This document shows, piece after piece, positions 32,587 to 40,700 of a DNA stretch of 64,000 nucleotides (within the stretch, counting starts at the first letter, position 1; every line of letters begins with the position of its first letter). The notes under the pieces are model-generated. The model was given only the letters and a program-made list of their open reading frames with translations, was not told the DNA's origin and searched no databases. The translations under genes were made by a program, and so were the position numbers. The DNA comes from a virus. Where the stretch lies: the IMG/VR virus record IMGVR_UViG_3300036829_000172, positions 62,001 to 126,000 of that record. One strand, written 5' to 3'.

Positions 32587-35500
32587 ATGGCCATCACGTT
32601 CGTAGGCGTCGGCGCCACCGCTGCCCAGGCTGCGGGCACAACTAACACCGCGAGCACCGTCTCGGTGACGCCGACGCGGCCTGTCGGCACCGCGGCCGGC
32701 GACCGGGTTTTCATTCTCATATCGGCGAACAACACTAACGGCGCCACCCCCGCCAACTGGACAGCGCTTTACAAGGATGTCCAGTGCGGGCCGACAGGAA
32801 CCGCTCCTGGAGCCGGTACGGGCCGACGTTATCTGACGTGCTACTACCGGGATTACGACGGCGTCTGGACGATGCCAGCGGTCACGTTGACGTCGGCTAG
32901 CCAAAACACGCAAGCGGTTGGCTCGCTCACGTTGCGTAAGGACGCGACCGACACGTGGGATACGCCAACAGCGTCCGGTGCGGGGAACACGTCTGCGGCC
33001 AGTACCGCATACTCGATCACCAGCCCGACGTTCACCACGACGCTCAACGGTCTGTTAATACTGCACACCGGTCACAACGACAACGTTTCCGGATCTGGAC
33101 CGAATCTGACTGGCACCAACGGCTTCAACGATTCGAATCTGACGGAGCGTGTCGACGGCGGTTCCCAGTCGGGTAATGACGCGCGTATCAGGGTTGCCAC
33201 CGCCGATGTCACGACAGCGGCCAGCCCCGCCGGAACCCTGACGTACACAGCGACGCTGAGCGCGGCGTCTGAAGGCGGCACGGTCTTCATTCAACAGACC
33301 GTTGTCCCGCCCGGCCAGGGCACCGGCTCGGGGACCTACACGTACGCGTCAGCCAGTTCCGGGCAGAGGAACCCGGTCGGCACAGTAGCGGGCGGTTACG
33401 GCTGGCTCTCGAGTGCGCCACCGATCTCGGAAGTCAACACGGCCCGCACCAACCAGGCGGTCCCGGCTGGCTACAGTCAGTGGCGGTTCATCGGTATCGG
33501 CGGTGGTGCCGGCGGCGGCGCCGCCAACGGCAACGTCTTCCAGGGGGTCGGCGGCGGCGGTGGTGGCGGCGGCGCCGCCAAGATCGACACCGGCTGGCAG
33601 GACATCAGCACCCTGGGAGCCACCTATTCCACGGCTGTCGGCGCGGGCGGCGGCAGCGCAGCGAACGGCACGGCCAGCACATTCACATCCGGGTCAGTGT
33701 CGGTGTCCGCGGGCGGCGGCCTGACAGGCACCAACGGCGGCAACAACACCAACGGAACAGGAGGCGCTGGCGGCACCGGCACCGCCAGCGGCATCACCGG
33801 CGCAACGATCAACAACGGCACGGCAGGCGGCCTTGGCGGTGCCGCGGGCGGTCTGAACGGCACGGCGGCAGCCGACAACACGACGGGTAGCGGCCCAGGC
33901 GGCGGCGGTGGTGGTGCCCGCAACAGTGGGGGTACCTCATTCCTCGGCGGTAAAGGCGGCAACTCCGCCACCGTCAGCGGCGGCGGCGGCGGCGGCGTCG
34001 GCGGTCTCGGAGGCACCGGAACCAGCGGTGCTGCCGGCAATGCGGGTGGTGGCGGTGGTGGTGGCGGCGGCGGCAACAACCAGGGCGGCACTGGAGGTGC
34101 AGCCGGAACCGCCGGTGCAGGCGGCGGCGGCGGAGCGGGCGACAACTACACCCTCAACGGCGGCGCGGGCGGCGGCGGCTACACCGAGCTAGACCTTGTG
34201 GGCGCGTCGCAGGTCGTCGGTCACGCGCCGACAGTCCCGCTCGGTACCAGCAGCGGAACCTACAGCTTCTCCTCAGCCGCCACCGGCGCGAAAACCCAGC
34301 AGGGCACCGCATCCGGCGGGTACGGCTGGTCGAGTTCGGCGACCGGTAAGAAAACCCAGCAGGGCACCATATCCGCTGGTTATGGCTGGTCGGGCGCCGC
34401 GACCGGTAAGAAAACCCAGACCGGCATCACGGCAGGGGGCTACGGGTGGTCGGCCGCTGCGACCGGCGCGAAGACCCAGCGGGGCACGGCTGCAGGCGGC
34501 TACGGGTGGGGCGGCACAGCCACCGGGCAGAAACACCAGCAAGGCAACGCCAGCGGCACCTACAGCTGGGCGGGCAGCGCCGCCGGCGCCAAACAGCAAC
34601 AAGGCACCACCTCGGGCAGCTACGGCTGGGCCGCCACCACACACGGGCAACAACCCCCCAACACCGGCTCAGCCTCAGGCAGCTACGGCTGGACAGCCAG
34701 CACTACCGGACACGCCAGCAAAAACGGTGCCGCGACCGGCAGCTACGGCTGGGCCGCGACAGCGCAGGGCAGCTCGGCGCACGGCGGAACCGGCGCCGGA
34801 AACTACGGCTGGGCGGCCACGGCCGCCGGGATCGAACAGCCGCAGGGCCAGGTCGCAGCCAGCTACCAGTGGACGAGTTTCGCGGTCGGCGGCGTCCTCA
34901 ACACCGGCGCCGCCGCGGGAGCCTACACCTTCGCAGGCCAGGCCGACGGCGAAATCGCAGCCCGTCAAGGCAGCGCAGCCAGCGGCTACAGCTGGGGCGG
35001 CGCAGCCGCCGGCCAGAAACAGCCGGTCGGTGACAGCGCAGGCAGCTACCGGTGGGCCAGCGCCGCGGCCGGCGCTACCGCGCACGACGGTATCGGCGCT
35101 GGGGTGTACGGCTGGACCGCGACCGCCGACGGGCAGAAAACGCAGCAAGGCACCGCGGCCGCCACCTACGGCTGGGCGGGCACTGCGGCCGGTGTCGAGC
35201 AACCGAACGGCCAAGTCAGCAGCAGCTACGGGTGGGCAGCGGCAGCAGCGGGCACTACCCCGGCTGTTGCCCCCCACAACGGGAACGCGACCGGCAGCTA
35301 CGGGTGGGCCGGCACTGCGACCGGTGCCGAGCAGCCGCTGGGCCAAGCCGCCAGCAGCTACGGCTGGGCGGGCACCGCGTCGGGCAACGCGCCGGTCGTC
35401 GGCGCCCACAACGGCACCGTCAACAGCAGCTACACCTTCAGCTCACACGCGACCGGCGCCACCAACCGGACAGGCCAAGCCGCCAGCACCTACGGCTGGA

Positions 35501-36741
35501 CCGCGACCGCCGACGGGCAGAAAAATCAGCAAGGCACCGCGGCACCCACCTACGGCTGGTCGGGGACTACGGCGGGCGTCGAGCATCCCCAAGGCGAGGG
35601 CGCCAGCAGCTACGGGTGGGCCGGGACCGCGGCCGGGGTCAGGGCGGCGCAAGGCCACAGCAGCGGCGGGTACAACGTAGCCGGTGCAGCCGTCGGCAGC
35701 GCATCCTCGGGCGGCAGCGCCGCGGGCGGGTACAGCTGGGCAGCTGCGGCTGCCGGTATCAGACACCCCGTCGGGACCAGCAGCGGCAGCTACGGGTGGG
35801 CTGCGGCCGCCGACGGTCAGGCACCGTTCCTGCCGCCCGGCCAAGGCAGCAGCACCGGCAGCTACAGCGTGGTGGGTGCGGCCGCCGGCATCAAACAGCC
35901 GCAAGGCGCCGCGGCCGGTGGTTACGGCTGGACGGCGGCAGCTTCTGGTTTCACCCCGGTCGTCGGCGCGCACAACGGCGCCGCGGCCGGCGTGTACGGC
36001 TGGAGCGGCGCCGCGACCGGCAGCGCCGCCTACCAAGGCAGCAGCAGCAGCACCTACCGCTGGTCAAGCACCGCGGCGGGCTCCGAACACCCGCAGGGCA
36101 CAACGTCTGGCAGCTACCGGTTCACCAGCAGCGCCGCAGGCGCCAAACAACAGCAGGCCACCACCTCCGGCAGCTACGGCTGGTCGAGCACGGCGACCGG
36201 GGTGTGGCATCCCGTCGGCACCGGCGCCGCAGGGTACGGTTTCCACGGCGCGCCCAACGGGTTCCGCGCCCCGGTCGGGCAGGTCAACCGCAGCTACGGC
36301 TGGCAGGCCACCAACCTCGGCGCGCACCCAGTATCCGGGCACGTCGACAGCGACTACGCGTTCACCGGTGAGGCGGTCGGCGAAACCACCTTCCTGCCTG
36401 ACCTCGAGGGACAGGCATCCGGTACCTACCGGTGGAGCTCGCAAGCTGCCGGCCAATCGCTGCCGCACGGGCAAGCCGGCGGCGGTTTCATGCTGCTGAT
36501 GCGGCTGCCGGTCGGCGGCCCGCTGAACACCCCGCTCGAGCGCAGCGCCACCGTGCGGGGTTCGGCCCGCGCCGCGAGCATCCCCGGCGACTACCGAGAA
36601 GCCACCGTGCTGGGCTCGGCCCGCGCCGGGCGGATCCCCGCCGATGACCGGGAAGCCACCGTGCTGGGCTCGGCGCGCAGCGGGCGGATCGACTCCGACG
36701 ATCAGGAAACCCGGGTGCTGGTCGACAGTTATTCAGGCTGA
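32587..36741 (+). CDS. 1384-residue repeat protein, probable tail fibre or minor tail protein
   Basis: N-terminal globular beta domain (~1-240), a Gly-rich low-complexity domain (~300-535, GGGGGGGA-type runs) and then about 36 tandem ~20-residue units from ~550 to ~1300 with consensus xGxYGWxxxAxGxxxxQGxx. The end has three shorter units of the form ATVLGSARxGRIPxDDRE. The Gly-rich domain is typical of actinophage minor tail proteins. In-frame 60-bp repeats allow length change by recombination, so it may mediate variable host contact. GAGG before ATG. Confidence 0.8.
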   Translation: MAITFVGVGATAAQAAGTTNTASTVSVTPTRPVGTAAGDRVFILISANNTNGATPANWTALYKDVQCGPTGTAPGAGTGRRYLTCYYRDYDGVWTMPAVTLTSASQNTQAVGSLTLRKDATDTWDTPTASGAGNTSAASTAYSITSPTFTTTLNGLLILHTGHNDNVSGSGPNLTGTNGFNDSNLTERVDGGSQSGNDARIRVATADVTTAASPAGTLTYTATLSAASEGGTVFIQQTVVPPGQGTGSGTYTYASASSGQRNPVGTVAGGYGWLSSAPPISEVNTARTNQAVPAGYSQWRFIGIGGGAGGGAANGNVFQGVGGGGGGGGAAKIDTGWQDISTLGATYSTAVGAGGGSAANGTASTFTSGSVSVSAGGGLTGTNGGNNTNGTGGAGGTGTASGITGATINNGTAGGLGGAAGGLNGTAAADNTTGSGPGGGGGGARNSGGTSFLGGKGGNSATVSGGGGGGVGGLGGTGTSGAAGNAGGGGGGGGGGNNQGGTGGAAGTAGAGGGGGAGDNYTLNGGAGGGGYTELDLVGASQVVGHAPTVPLGTSSGTYSFSSAATGAKTQQGTASGGYGWSSSATGKKTQQGTISAGYGWSGAATGKKTQTGITAGGYGWSAAATGAKTQRGTAAGGYGWGGTATGQKHQQGNASGTYSWAGSAAGAKQQQGTTSGSYGWAATTHGQQPPNTGSASGSYGWTASTTGHASKNGAATGSYGWAATAQGSSAHGGTGAGNYGWAATAAGIEQPQGQVAASYQWTSFAVGGVLNTGAAAGAYTFAGQADGEIAARQGSAASGYSWGGAAAGQKQPVGDSAGSYRWASAAAGATAHDGIGAGVYGWTATADGQKTQQGTAAATYGWAGTAAGVEQPNGQVSSSYGWAAAAAGTTPAVAPHNGNATGSYGWAGTATGAEQPLGQAASSYGWAGTASGNAPVVGAHNGTVNSSYTFSSHATGATNRTGQAASTYGWTATADGQKNQQGTAAPTYGWSGTTAGVEHPQGEGASSYGWAGTAAGVRAAQGHSSGGYNVAGAAVGSASSGGSAAGGYSWAAAAAGIRHPVGTSSGSYGWAAAADGQAPFLPPGQGSSTGSYSVVGAAAGIKQPQGAAAGGYGWTAAASGFTPVVGAHNGAAAGVYGWSGAATGSAAYQGSSSSTYRWSSTAAGSEHPQGTTSGSYRFTSSAAGAKQQQATTSGSYGWSSTATGVWHPVGTGAAGYGFHGAPNGFRAPVGQVNRSYGWQATNLGAHPVSGHVDSDYAFTGEAVGETTFLPDLEGQASGTYRWSSQAAGQSLPHGQAGGGFMLLMRLPVGGPLNTPLERSATVRGSARAASIPGDYREATVLGSARAGRIPADDREATVLGSARSGRIDSDDQETRVLVDSYSG
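34260..36480 (+). repeat. Minisatellite-like 60-bp coding repeats
   Basis: About 36 diverged units with the recurrent core GGCAGCTACGGCTGG / GCGACCGGC-type half, encoding SYGW and A(T/A)G. Units differ at silent and coding sites, so they are old but still alignable. Confidence 0.85.
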
Positions 36742-36834
36742 TTTTTGTCGGGTTCTGCGGGCCACGGTAATCCGTCGGGCTAGTAAACTTTTCCATTACC
36801 GGTGACAGGTCGCCCCTACGCCGGTCGAAAGAAG

Positions 36835-36870
36835 ACAGCGGCACCTCGATGCACAGCGGGGTGCCGCTGT
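36835..36870 (-). terminator. Hairpin between repeat protein and tRNA-Tyr
   Basis: An 11-bp stem (36835-36845 with 36860-36870). On the - strand it is followed by CTTCTTTC, so it probably ends the Tyr-Trp-Pro tRNA transcript; it may also stop + strand readthrough. Confidence 0.65.
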
Positions 36871-36938
36871 TCTCGTCGAAAAATACTTTCAGGGGTACGC
36901 GGGGCCCGCGGACTTATACAACCCATATAACCCCCCAG

Positions 36939-37017
36939 TACGGGCCGAGTGAATCGAACACTCCATGCCGACGGCGGCGGCTTTACAGGCCGCCTGGTAC
37001 ACCAGTACCTGACCCGC
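36939..37017 (-). tRNA. tRNA-Tyr(GTA)
   Basis: Loop CTGTAAA in GCGGC/GCCGC; long variable arm GCCGTCGGC (type II); acceptor GCGGGTC/GGCCCGT; discriminator A. Confidence 0.9.
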
Positions 37018-37021
37018 TTGG

Positions 37022-37095
37022 CACGCCCCGAAGGAATCGAACCCTCGCCTTACGGCTTTGGAGACCGCGATGCTATCCAGTTACACCAGGGACGC
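37022..37095 (-). tRNA. tRNA-Trp(CCA)
   Basis: Loop CTCCAAA in GCGGT/GCCGT; acceptor GCGTCCC/GGGGCGT; discriminator G as in Trp. Confidence 0.9.
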
Positions 37096-37099
37096 TTCG

Positions 37100-37173
37100 T
37101 CGGGGAGGAGCGATTCGAACGCCCAGTCTCTGGTACCCAAAACCAGTGGCCTACCAAATTGGCCTACACCCCG
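37100..37173 (-). tRNA. tRNA-Pro(TGG)
   Basis: Loop TTTGGGT in CTGGT/ACCAG; acceptor CGGGGTG/CTCCCCG with C1-G72 as in Pro; discriminator A. Confidence 0.9.
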
Positions 37174-37320
37174 GTTGGTGCCGGGGGTCGCAGCGCGACT
37201 CGCCCGGCGGTTAACGCCAGGGATACGGTCGACGGCTGCGCAACATGGTTCTCCTTACCGGGGCGGCCACTGCCGCCTCATCTTAGCCCGGGCCGCCGAC
37301 AGTTGTACACCCGTTTTCGC

Positions 37321-37692
37321 CTAGTCCGGCGCCTGCCAGCTGTCCACTATCTGCGCGGCGGCTTCGTACGCGTCCTGGGTGTCGCGTATGGCGGCCTGGC
37401 GGCGCAGCTTGCGGTGGTACCACCGGACAGGGGTCCAGCGACCGTCTGTGTAGCCGATATGGGGATTGCGGCCATAGTGCTGCCCTGGACGCAGGACCCA
37501 GGTCCGGCTACACGCGCAGCGCCATACGGTGCCCGGCGGGTAGTGCGTGGGCACCGGGACGGGTTTGGCTTTTGCGCGGTCTTCGGGCTTCATGAATCCC
37601 AGCGGCGGCGGGACCTTGGTCCATTCGGCCTTGGGCCGGTAGTGCGGCGGGTTGCAGCGGTGCCGCGCCTGCGGTACGTGGCGCACACTCAT
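37321..37692 (-). CDS. Hypothetical basic protein
   Basis: 123 aa from ATG 37692. WRCACSRTWVLRPGQHYG and WTPVRWYHRKLRRQAAIRD suggest a small metal- or nucleic-acid-binding phage protein. Unknown role. Last gene of the - strand block 37.3-39.5 kb. Confidence 0.6.
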   Translation of the reverse strand: MSVRHVPQARHRCNPPHYRPKAEWTKVPPPLGFMKPEDRAKAKPVPVPTHYPPGTVWRCACSRTWVLRPGQHYGRNPHIGYTDGRWTPVRWYHRKLRRQAAIRDTQDAYEAAAQIVDSWQAPD

Positions 37693-37702
37693 GGCGCTTG
37701 GA

Positions 37703-37861
37703 TCAGATCCGTTCCATCCAGCATTGCCCACAGGTGCACCGGACATCGACGAGGCCGCCGAGCATGTGGAAGTGGTAGACGGGGCGGTGACCGCGGACCC
37801 GGTGCCACAGGGACCGCAGCGCGCTGCTCGTGTGTTCGCCGCTCATGCTCAGGCTGCTCAT
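37703..37861 (-). CDS. 52-residue Cys-containing protein
   Basis: GGAG 5 nt before ATG 37861. C-terminal VRCTCGQCWMERI metal-binding-like motif. 10 bp before the next gene. Unknown role. Confidence 0.5.
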   Translation of the reverse strand: MSSLSMSGEHTSSALRSLWHRVRGHRPVYHFHMLGGLVDVRCTCGQCWMERI

Positions 37862-37863
37862 GT

Positions 37864-38016
37864 CTACTCCTGTCTCGGGATCTGCCCGCAGTCGCAGGCA
37901 TGCTCAGGGTGCGGGCAGCAATGCCCGGTCCGGCGGTACTGGCAGTCGACGTTGGTGGTCATGATCCAGTTGCAGGACACCTGGTGCCCGTCGATTGTCA
38001 GCCGGTAGAGGTCCAT
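37864..38016 (-). CDS. 50-residue Cys/His-rich protein
   Basis: ATG 38016. Cysteines in SCNW, DCQY, HCCPHPEHACDCGQ suggest zinc binding. Shares its start base with the stop of the upstream gene (TGATG). Confidence 0.55.
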   Translation of the reverse strand: MDLYRLTIDGHQVSCNWIMTTNVDCQYRRTGHCCPHPEHACDCGQIPRQE

Positions 38017-38501
38017 CAACTCTCCTGCTGCTGCTGGGTTTTGACCTGATTGCGCTGCGCCCGGTACTTGGACAGTTCGTCGGTGAGCGGCTCGTCGTCG
38101 AGCTCGGTGTCACCCATCGGCGGCACCGGCCCGGCGCCGCCGGCACTCGGGCCGAGGTCGACGAGCTCGTAGACCTTGGCTTGATCACCCATCAGCCGGC
38201 GCGCCACCTCGATCGCCTTCAACTCGCCGTCATCAACGTGGGTGAACGCGGCGCGGACCAGGCGTTCCATCCGGGCCATGTAGATGGTCATGGCGTTCTC
38301 GTTGCGCAAAATGTGATCGCGGGTGGCGCGGTCCAACTCGGCGTTGATGATCTGATTGACCCGCGGCTGACCGAGTTTGACGCGGGGGTCTTCGGCGATC
38401 TGCTGCTGGGTGTGCCCTGCGAGGAACAAGTCGAGGATCAGTTCGTCGCGTTGGGCGCGCGCCGCAGCGGTCAGCGGTTTCGCGCGTTTACGGACGGTCA
38501 T
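38016..38501 (-). CDS. HTH protein, terminase-small-subunit-like
   Basis: 161 aa. Basic N-terminus and an HTH (ILDLFLAGHTQQQIAEDP, VNQIINAELDRA), then helical region and Gln-rich end. The pattern fits actinophage small-terminase/HTH proteins, although the large terminase is 12 kb away. It could be the DNA-recognition subunit; uncertain. Confidence 0.6.
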   Translation of the reverse strand: MTVRKRAKPLTAAARAQRDELILDLFLAGHTQQQIAEDPRVKLGQPRVNQIINAELDRATRDHILRNENAMTIYMARMERLVRAAFTHVDDGELKAIEVARRLMGDQAKVYELVDLGPSAGGAGPVPPMGDTELDDEPLTDELSKYRAQRNQVKTQQQQES

Positions 38502-38503
38502 GT

Positions 38504-39226
38504 CTATCCCCTGTACCGGCCGGCGAGCGCCTTGCTGGTGGTGTCGGCGACCGGTGTGTAGCGGTTCTTGAGAACTTCACGCATCATCCACGGTCTACCC
38601 GCCGCGATCTGGTATTCGCGGATCAGCGTGGCGTTGGGTGTGTCGTATTCGCGGCGGTCCCAGCCGGGGCTGTCGGCGCGGCCGTGCTCGTCGTTGTGGT
38701 CGATCGAGTAGGTGGTGCCGGGCAGTTTCCGCAGCGTGGACAGGGTTTGGGCGACGAAGTAGAACGCGGAATCCTCATATCCCCAGCCGATGAAACGGGT
38801 GTCCTGCCCGCCCAGGCGCCACCACTCGTCGCGGGTGGCGACCAGGCAGGAGCCCAGACCGTCCGGATATTGGGTGACGATCGGCGCGTCCGGAAACTCT
38901 TCGACGGGCCGCTGCGCCCATTCGGCGGGGATCAGCACCCACCGGTCATGCGGCCAGGTGATCCCGACCGGGTCGGCGACCGCCGCCAGAACCGAGTCGA
39001 TCGGCGGGATCGTGTCGGCGTCGGCGACCATCACCACGTCGGTTTTCGCCTGCGCGACGGCGTTGTTGCGGGCCTGGGACAGGCTGAAGATGTCGGTGTC
39101 GGAGTCGGCGGTGATGATCGGCCAGCCCGGGCAGTGTTGCTGCCAGAACCGCATCACCTGCTCGAACGGCCGCATCCGTGACGGGCTGGGCCGCCACGGA
39201 ATGCAGATCGTCGCGTCAACGCTCAC
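38504..39226 (-). CDS. Family-2-like glycosyltransferase
   Basis: 240 aa, GTG start (GTGA overlap). DATICIPWRPSPSRMRPFEQ at the N-terminus, DAD motif in VMVADADTIPP, and IGWGYEDSAFY of the galactosyltransferase-like C-terminal half. It probably glycosylates a phage structural protein, DNA or a host surface glycan; the substrate cannot be told. Confidence 0.85.
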   Translation of the reverse strand: MSVDATICIPWRPSPSRMRPFEQVMRFWQQHCPGWPIITADSDTDIFSLSQARNNAVAQAKTDVVMVADADTIPPIDSVLAAVADPVGITWPHDRWVLIPAEWAQRPVEEFPDAPIVTQYPDGLGSCLVATRDEWWRLGGQDTRFIGWGYEDSAFYFVAQTLSTLRKLPGTTYSIDHNDEHGRADSPGWDRREYDTPNATLIREYQIAAGRPWMMREVLKNRYTPVADTTSKALAGRYRG

Positions 39227-39477
39227 CTTTTGACCACGATTTTGCCGCAGTGCACACACTTGTGCGGATTGTCGCCATCAACCTGAACCTCATGCGGGCA
39301 GTCATCCGGGGTGGCTGCGGCGTTGGCCGGGGGCGGACCCTGGTAGTACTGGCAGTCGCATTCGTGCTGGCCGGTGAACCGGCGTTCGGCTTCCTTCCAG
39401 CCGGTCATGATGGTGACGTGGCAGCGCCCGCACTCATCGTGCGAGTTGCGGGGATGTCCGCAGCGCCGGCAGGTCAT
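39223..39477 (-). CDS. Zinc-ribbon-like hypothetical protein
   Basis: 84 aa. Cys pairs CRRCGH, CGRCH, CDCQY and CVHCGK. First gene of the - block and coupled to the glycosyltransferase. Confidence 0.6.
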   Translation of the reverse strand: MTCRRCGHPRNSHDECGRCHVTIMTGWKEAERRFTGQHECDCQYYQGPPPANAAATPDDCPHEVQVDGDNPHKCVHCGKIVVKR

Positions 39478-39559
39478 ACCTCATTGTCGGAGCCGTGTCG
39501 CCCGTGTCATGCAGGGCGGCGGCGTGTCGCCCGAAATCCATGCCAAACCAGGCGGACAG

Positions 39560-39663
39560 TGAAAAGCATGGAAGCCGCAGTCCCGATTCTGGTGGTCATC
39601 GACACCGTGCTGCTCGTGCTGATCTTGCTGCGGGTGTTTTTTTGGCCGGGCCCGCGAGTCTAG
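39560..39663 (+). CDS. Possible tiny membrane protein
   Basis: GTG 39560 or ATG 39569 would give 31-34 residues with one helix (PILVVIDTVLLVLILLRVF). No ribosome-binding site or coupling; listed for completeness in an otherwise empty 266-bp gap. Confidence 0.25.
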
Positions 39664-39743
39664 AAATAGCGTCGCGGGCGTCAAAAAGATAACGCCGCGC
39701 GGAATCCTCTACGACGAGCCGCGCGACGACCAGTAGGGGTGCG

Positions 39744-40094
39744 ATGCGTGAGTTAGATCGGGCCACGCTCTGTGACTGGCTGGTGGGGGTGACCTACAAG
39801 CCAGGATGGTCGGTCAAGTTCGCTGGGCCGTTGAACGATGACCGTCTGTGGATCAACGTCTTCGCGACCGAGCCCGACGTCTGCAACCCCGGCCAGACGT
39901 TTTCCACAGCGCCGCTGTTCTGTGTTCCCGACGACATCAGCACACGCGCGGAGCTGTACAACTGGATCCTCGACGTGTGCATCCCCGGCGTAGAGACCCA
40001 CGAGCGTTATGAATGGTTCCGGATCGACGGTCAGCATTGGCGCGATCCGCATGCTCCAGGCATGCCCGCATTCGCCGTCGACTTCACCGGGTGA
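39744..40094 (+). CDS. Conserved phage-type protein (YKPGW family)
   Basis: 116 aa, AGGGG before the ATG. TYKPGWSVKFAGPLNDDRLW and ETHERYEWFRIDGQHWRDPH. A clear paralogue lies at 54318-54659 (FRYKPGW; VELHELREF; KDPHASE). Function unknown. Confidence 0.65.
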   Translation: MRELDRATLCDWLVGVTYKPGWSVKFAGPLNDDRLWINVFATEPDVCNPGQTFSTAPLFCVPDDISTRAELYNWILDVCIPGVETHERYEWFRIDGQHWRDPHAPGMPAFAVDFTG

Positions 40095-40100
40095 TTCGAG

Positions 40101-40172
40101 TGCGCCCCGTGGGATTCGAACCCACACTGTGCCGGGTTTAAGCCGACTGCCTCTGCGTTGGGCTAGGAGCGC
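40101..40172 (-). tRNA. tRNA-Leu(TAA) with short variable arm
   Basis: Loop CTTAAAC in GTCGG/CCGGC; variable region only ACAGT; acceptor GCGCTCC/GGGGCGC; A73. Canonical bacterial Leu tRNAs carry a long variable arm. Backbone nearly identical to the next three. Confidence 0.85.
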
Positions 40173-40173
40173 G

Positions 40174-40246
40174 TACACCCTCTGGGATTCGAACCCAGAC
40201 TGGACAGGTTTTGAATCTGCTGCCTCTGCCGTTGGGCTAAGGGTGT
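40174..40246 (-). tRNA. tRNA-Leu(CAA) with short variable arm
   Basis: Loop TTCAAAA (31-39 A-C mismatch); variable CCAGT; acceptor ACACCCT/AGGGTGT; A73. Confidence 0.82.
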
Positions 40247-40247
40247 G

Positions 40248-40320
40248 TGCTCCCGGAGGGATTCGAACCCACACTGGACGGCCTCTCAGACCGCTGCCTC
40301 TGCCCTTGGGCTACGAGAGC
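40248..40320 (-). tRNA. tRNA-Leu(GAG) with short variable arm
   Basis: Loop CTGAGAG in GCGGT/GCCGT; variable CCAGT; acceptor GCTCTCG/CGGGAGC; A73. Confidence 0.85.
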
Positions 40321-40321
40321 G

Positions 40322-40396
40322 TACCGCCGGAGGGATTCGAACCCACACTGTCAGCATCCTGAGTGCTGCGCCTCCTGCCGATTGGGCTACGACGGC
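40322..40396 (-). tRNA. tRNA-Leu(CAG) with short variable arm
   Basis: Loop CTCAGGA in CAGCA/TGCTG; variable ACAGT; acceptor GCCGTCG/CGGCGGT; A73. Confidence 0.85.
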
Positions 40397-40446
40397 CTTA
40401 CAAATTCTCCTAACTCTTGTAACAAGAAACATGAAAGTGCTGGTCG

Positions 40447-40530
40447 CAGAGGGTGAAGGTGTCGAACCCTCAGGCGTGATACCTGGCACGGTTTTCAGGA
40501 CCGATTTGCTCAGCCGGAGCGCCACCCTCC
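40447..40530 (-). tRNA. tRNA-Ser(TGA)
   Basis: Loop CCTGAAA: anticodon TGA with C33. Long variable arm (type II); acceptor GGAGGGT/ACCCTCT; G73 as in Ser. Confidence 0.82.
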
Positions 40531-40533
40531 CAG

Positions 40534-40619
40534 CGGAGGACTGGCGAATCGAACGCCAAGCACCTGGCGGCCTCGCATCGGCTAGCAACCGCGCCCCGGC
40601 CCAGCCGGGTTAGCCCTCC
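40534..40619 (-). tRNA. tRNA-Ser(GCT)
   Basis: Loop TTGCTAG (weak outer anticodon stem); long variable arm; acceptor GGAGGGC/GTCCTCC; G73. First gene of the third run. Confidence 0.82.
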
Positions 40620-40631
40620 CTGACTAGCTAA

Positions 40632-40659
40632 GTCGTAGGGAGGTACTCGATCGGCGCAA
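40632..40659 (-). promoter_or_regulatory. Possible promoter of the Ser/Leu tRNA run
   Basis: On the - strand TTGCGC (40659-40654), 16-bp spacer and TACGAC (40637-40632), 12 bp before tRNA-Ser(GCT). Fair match only. Confidence 0.3.
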
Positions 40660-40700
40660 TCGCTGCATGACCGCAAGTGTGACATAGCGGTGAAACCGTT

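Noticed and set aside
33624-34145. Long proline-rich open frame on the - strand opposite the Gly-rich domain
   Set aside because: It is the antisense shadow of GGN codons in the repeat protein; no ribosome-binding site and simple composition.
36064-36474. Other long open frames on both strands across the 60-bp repeats
   Set aside because: Repetitive GC-rich coding DNA leaves all frames open; only the frame with SYGW repeats continues through the whole gene.
34260-36480. CRISPR-like periodic repeats
   Set aside because: Units are contiguous, 60 bp, in frame and diverged, with no unique spacers and no cas genes.
37174-37320. Additional tRNA gene in the gap after tRNA-Pro
   Set aside because: No T-arm signature or acceptor pairing found; the region probably holds the promoter of the Tyr-Trp-Pro run.
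39481-39684. 67-residue - strand open frame upstream of the zinc-ribbon gene
   Set aside because: No ribosome-binding site, no coupling and no recognisable composition; the region is best left as intergenic.
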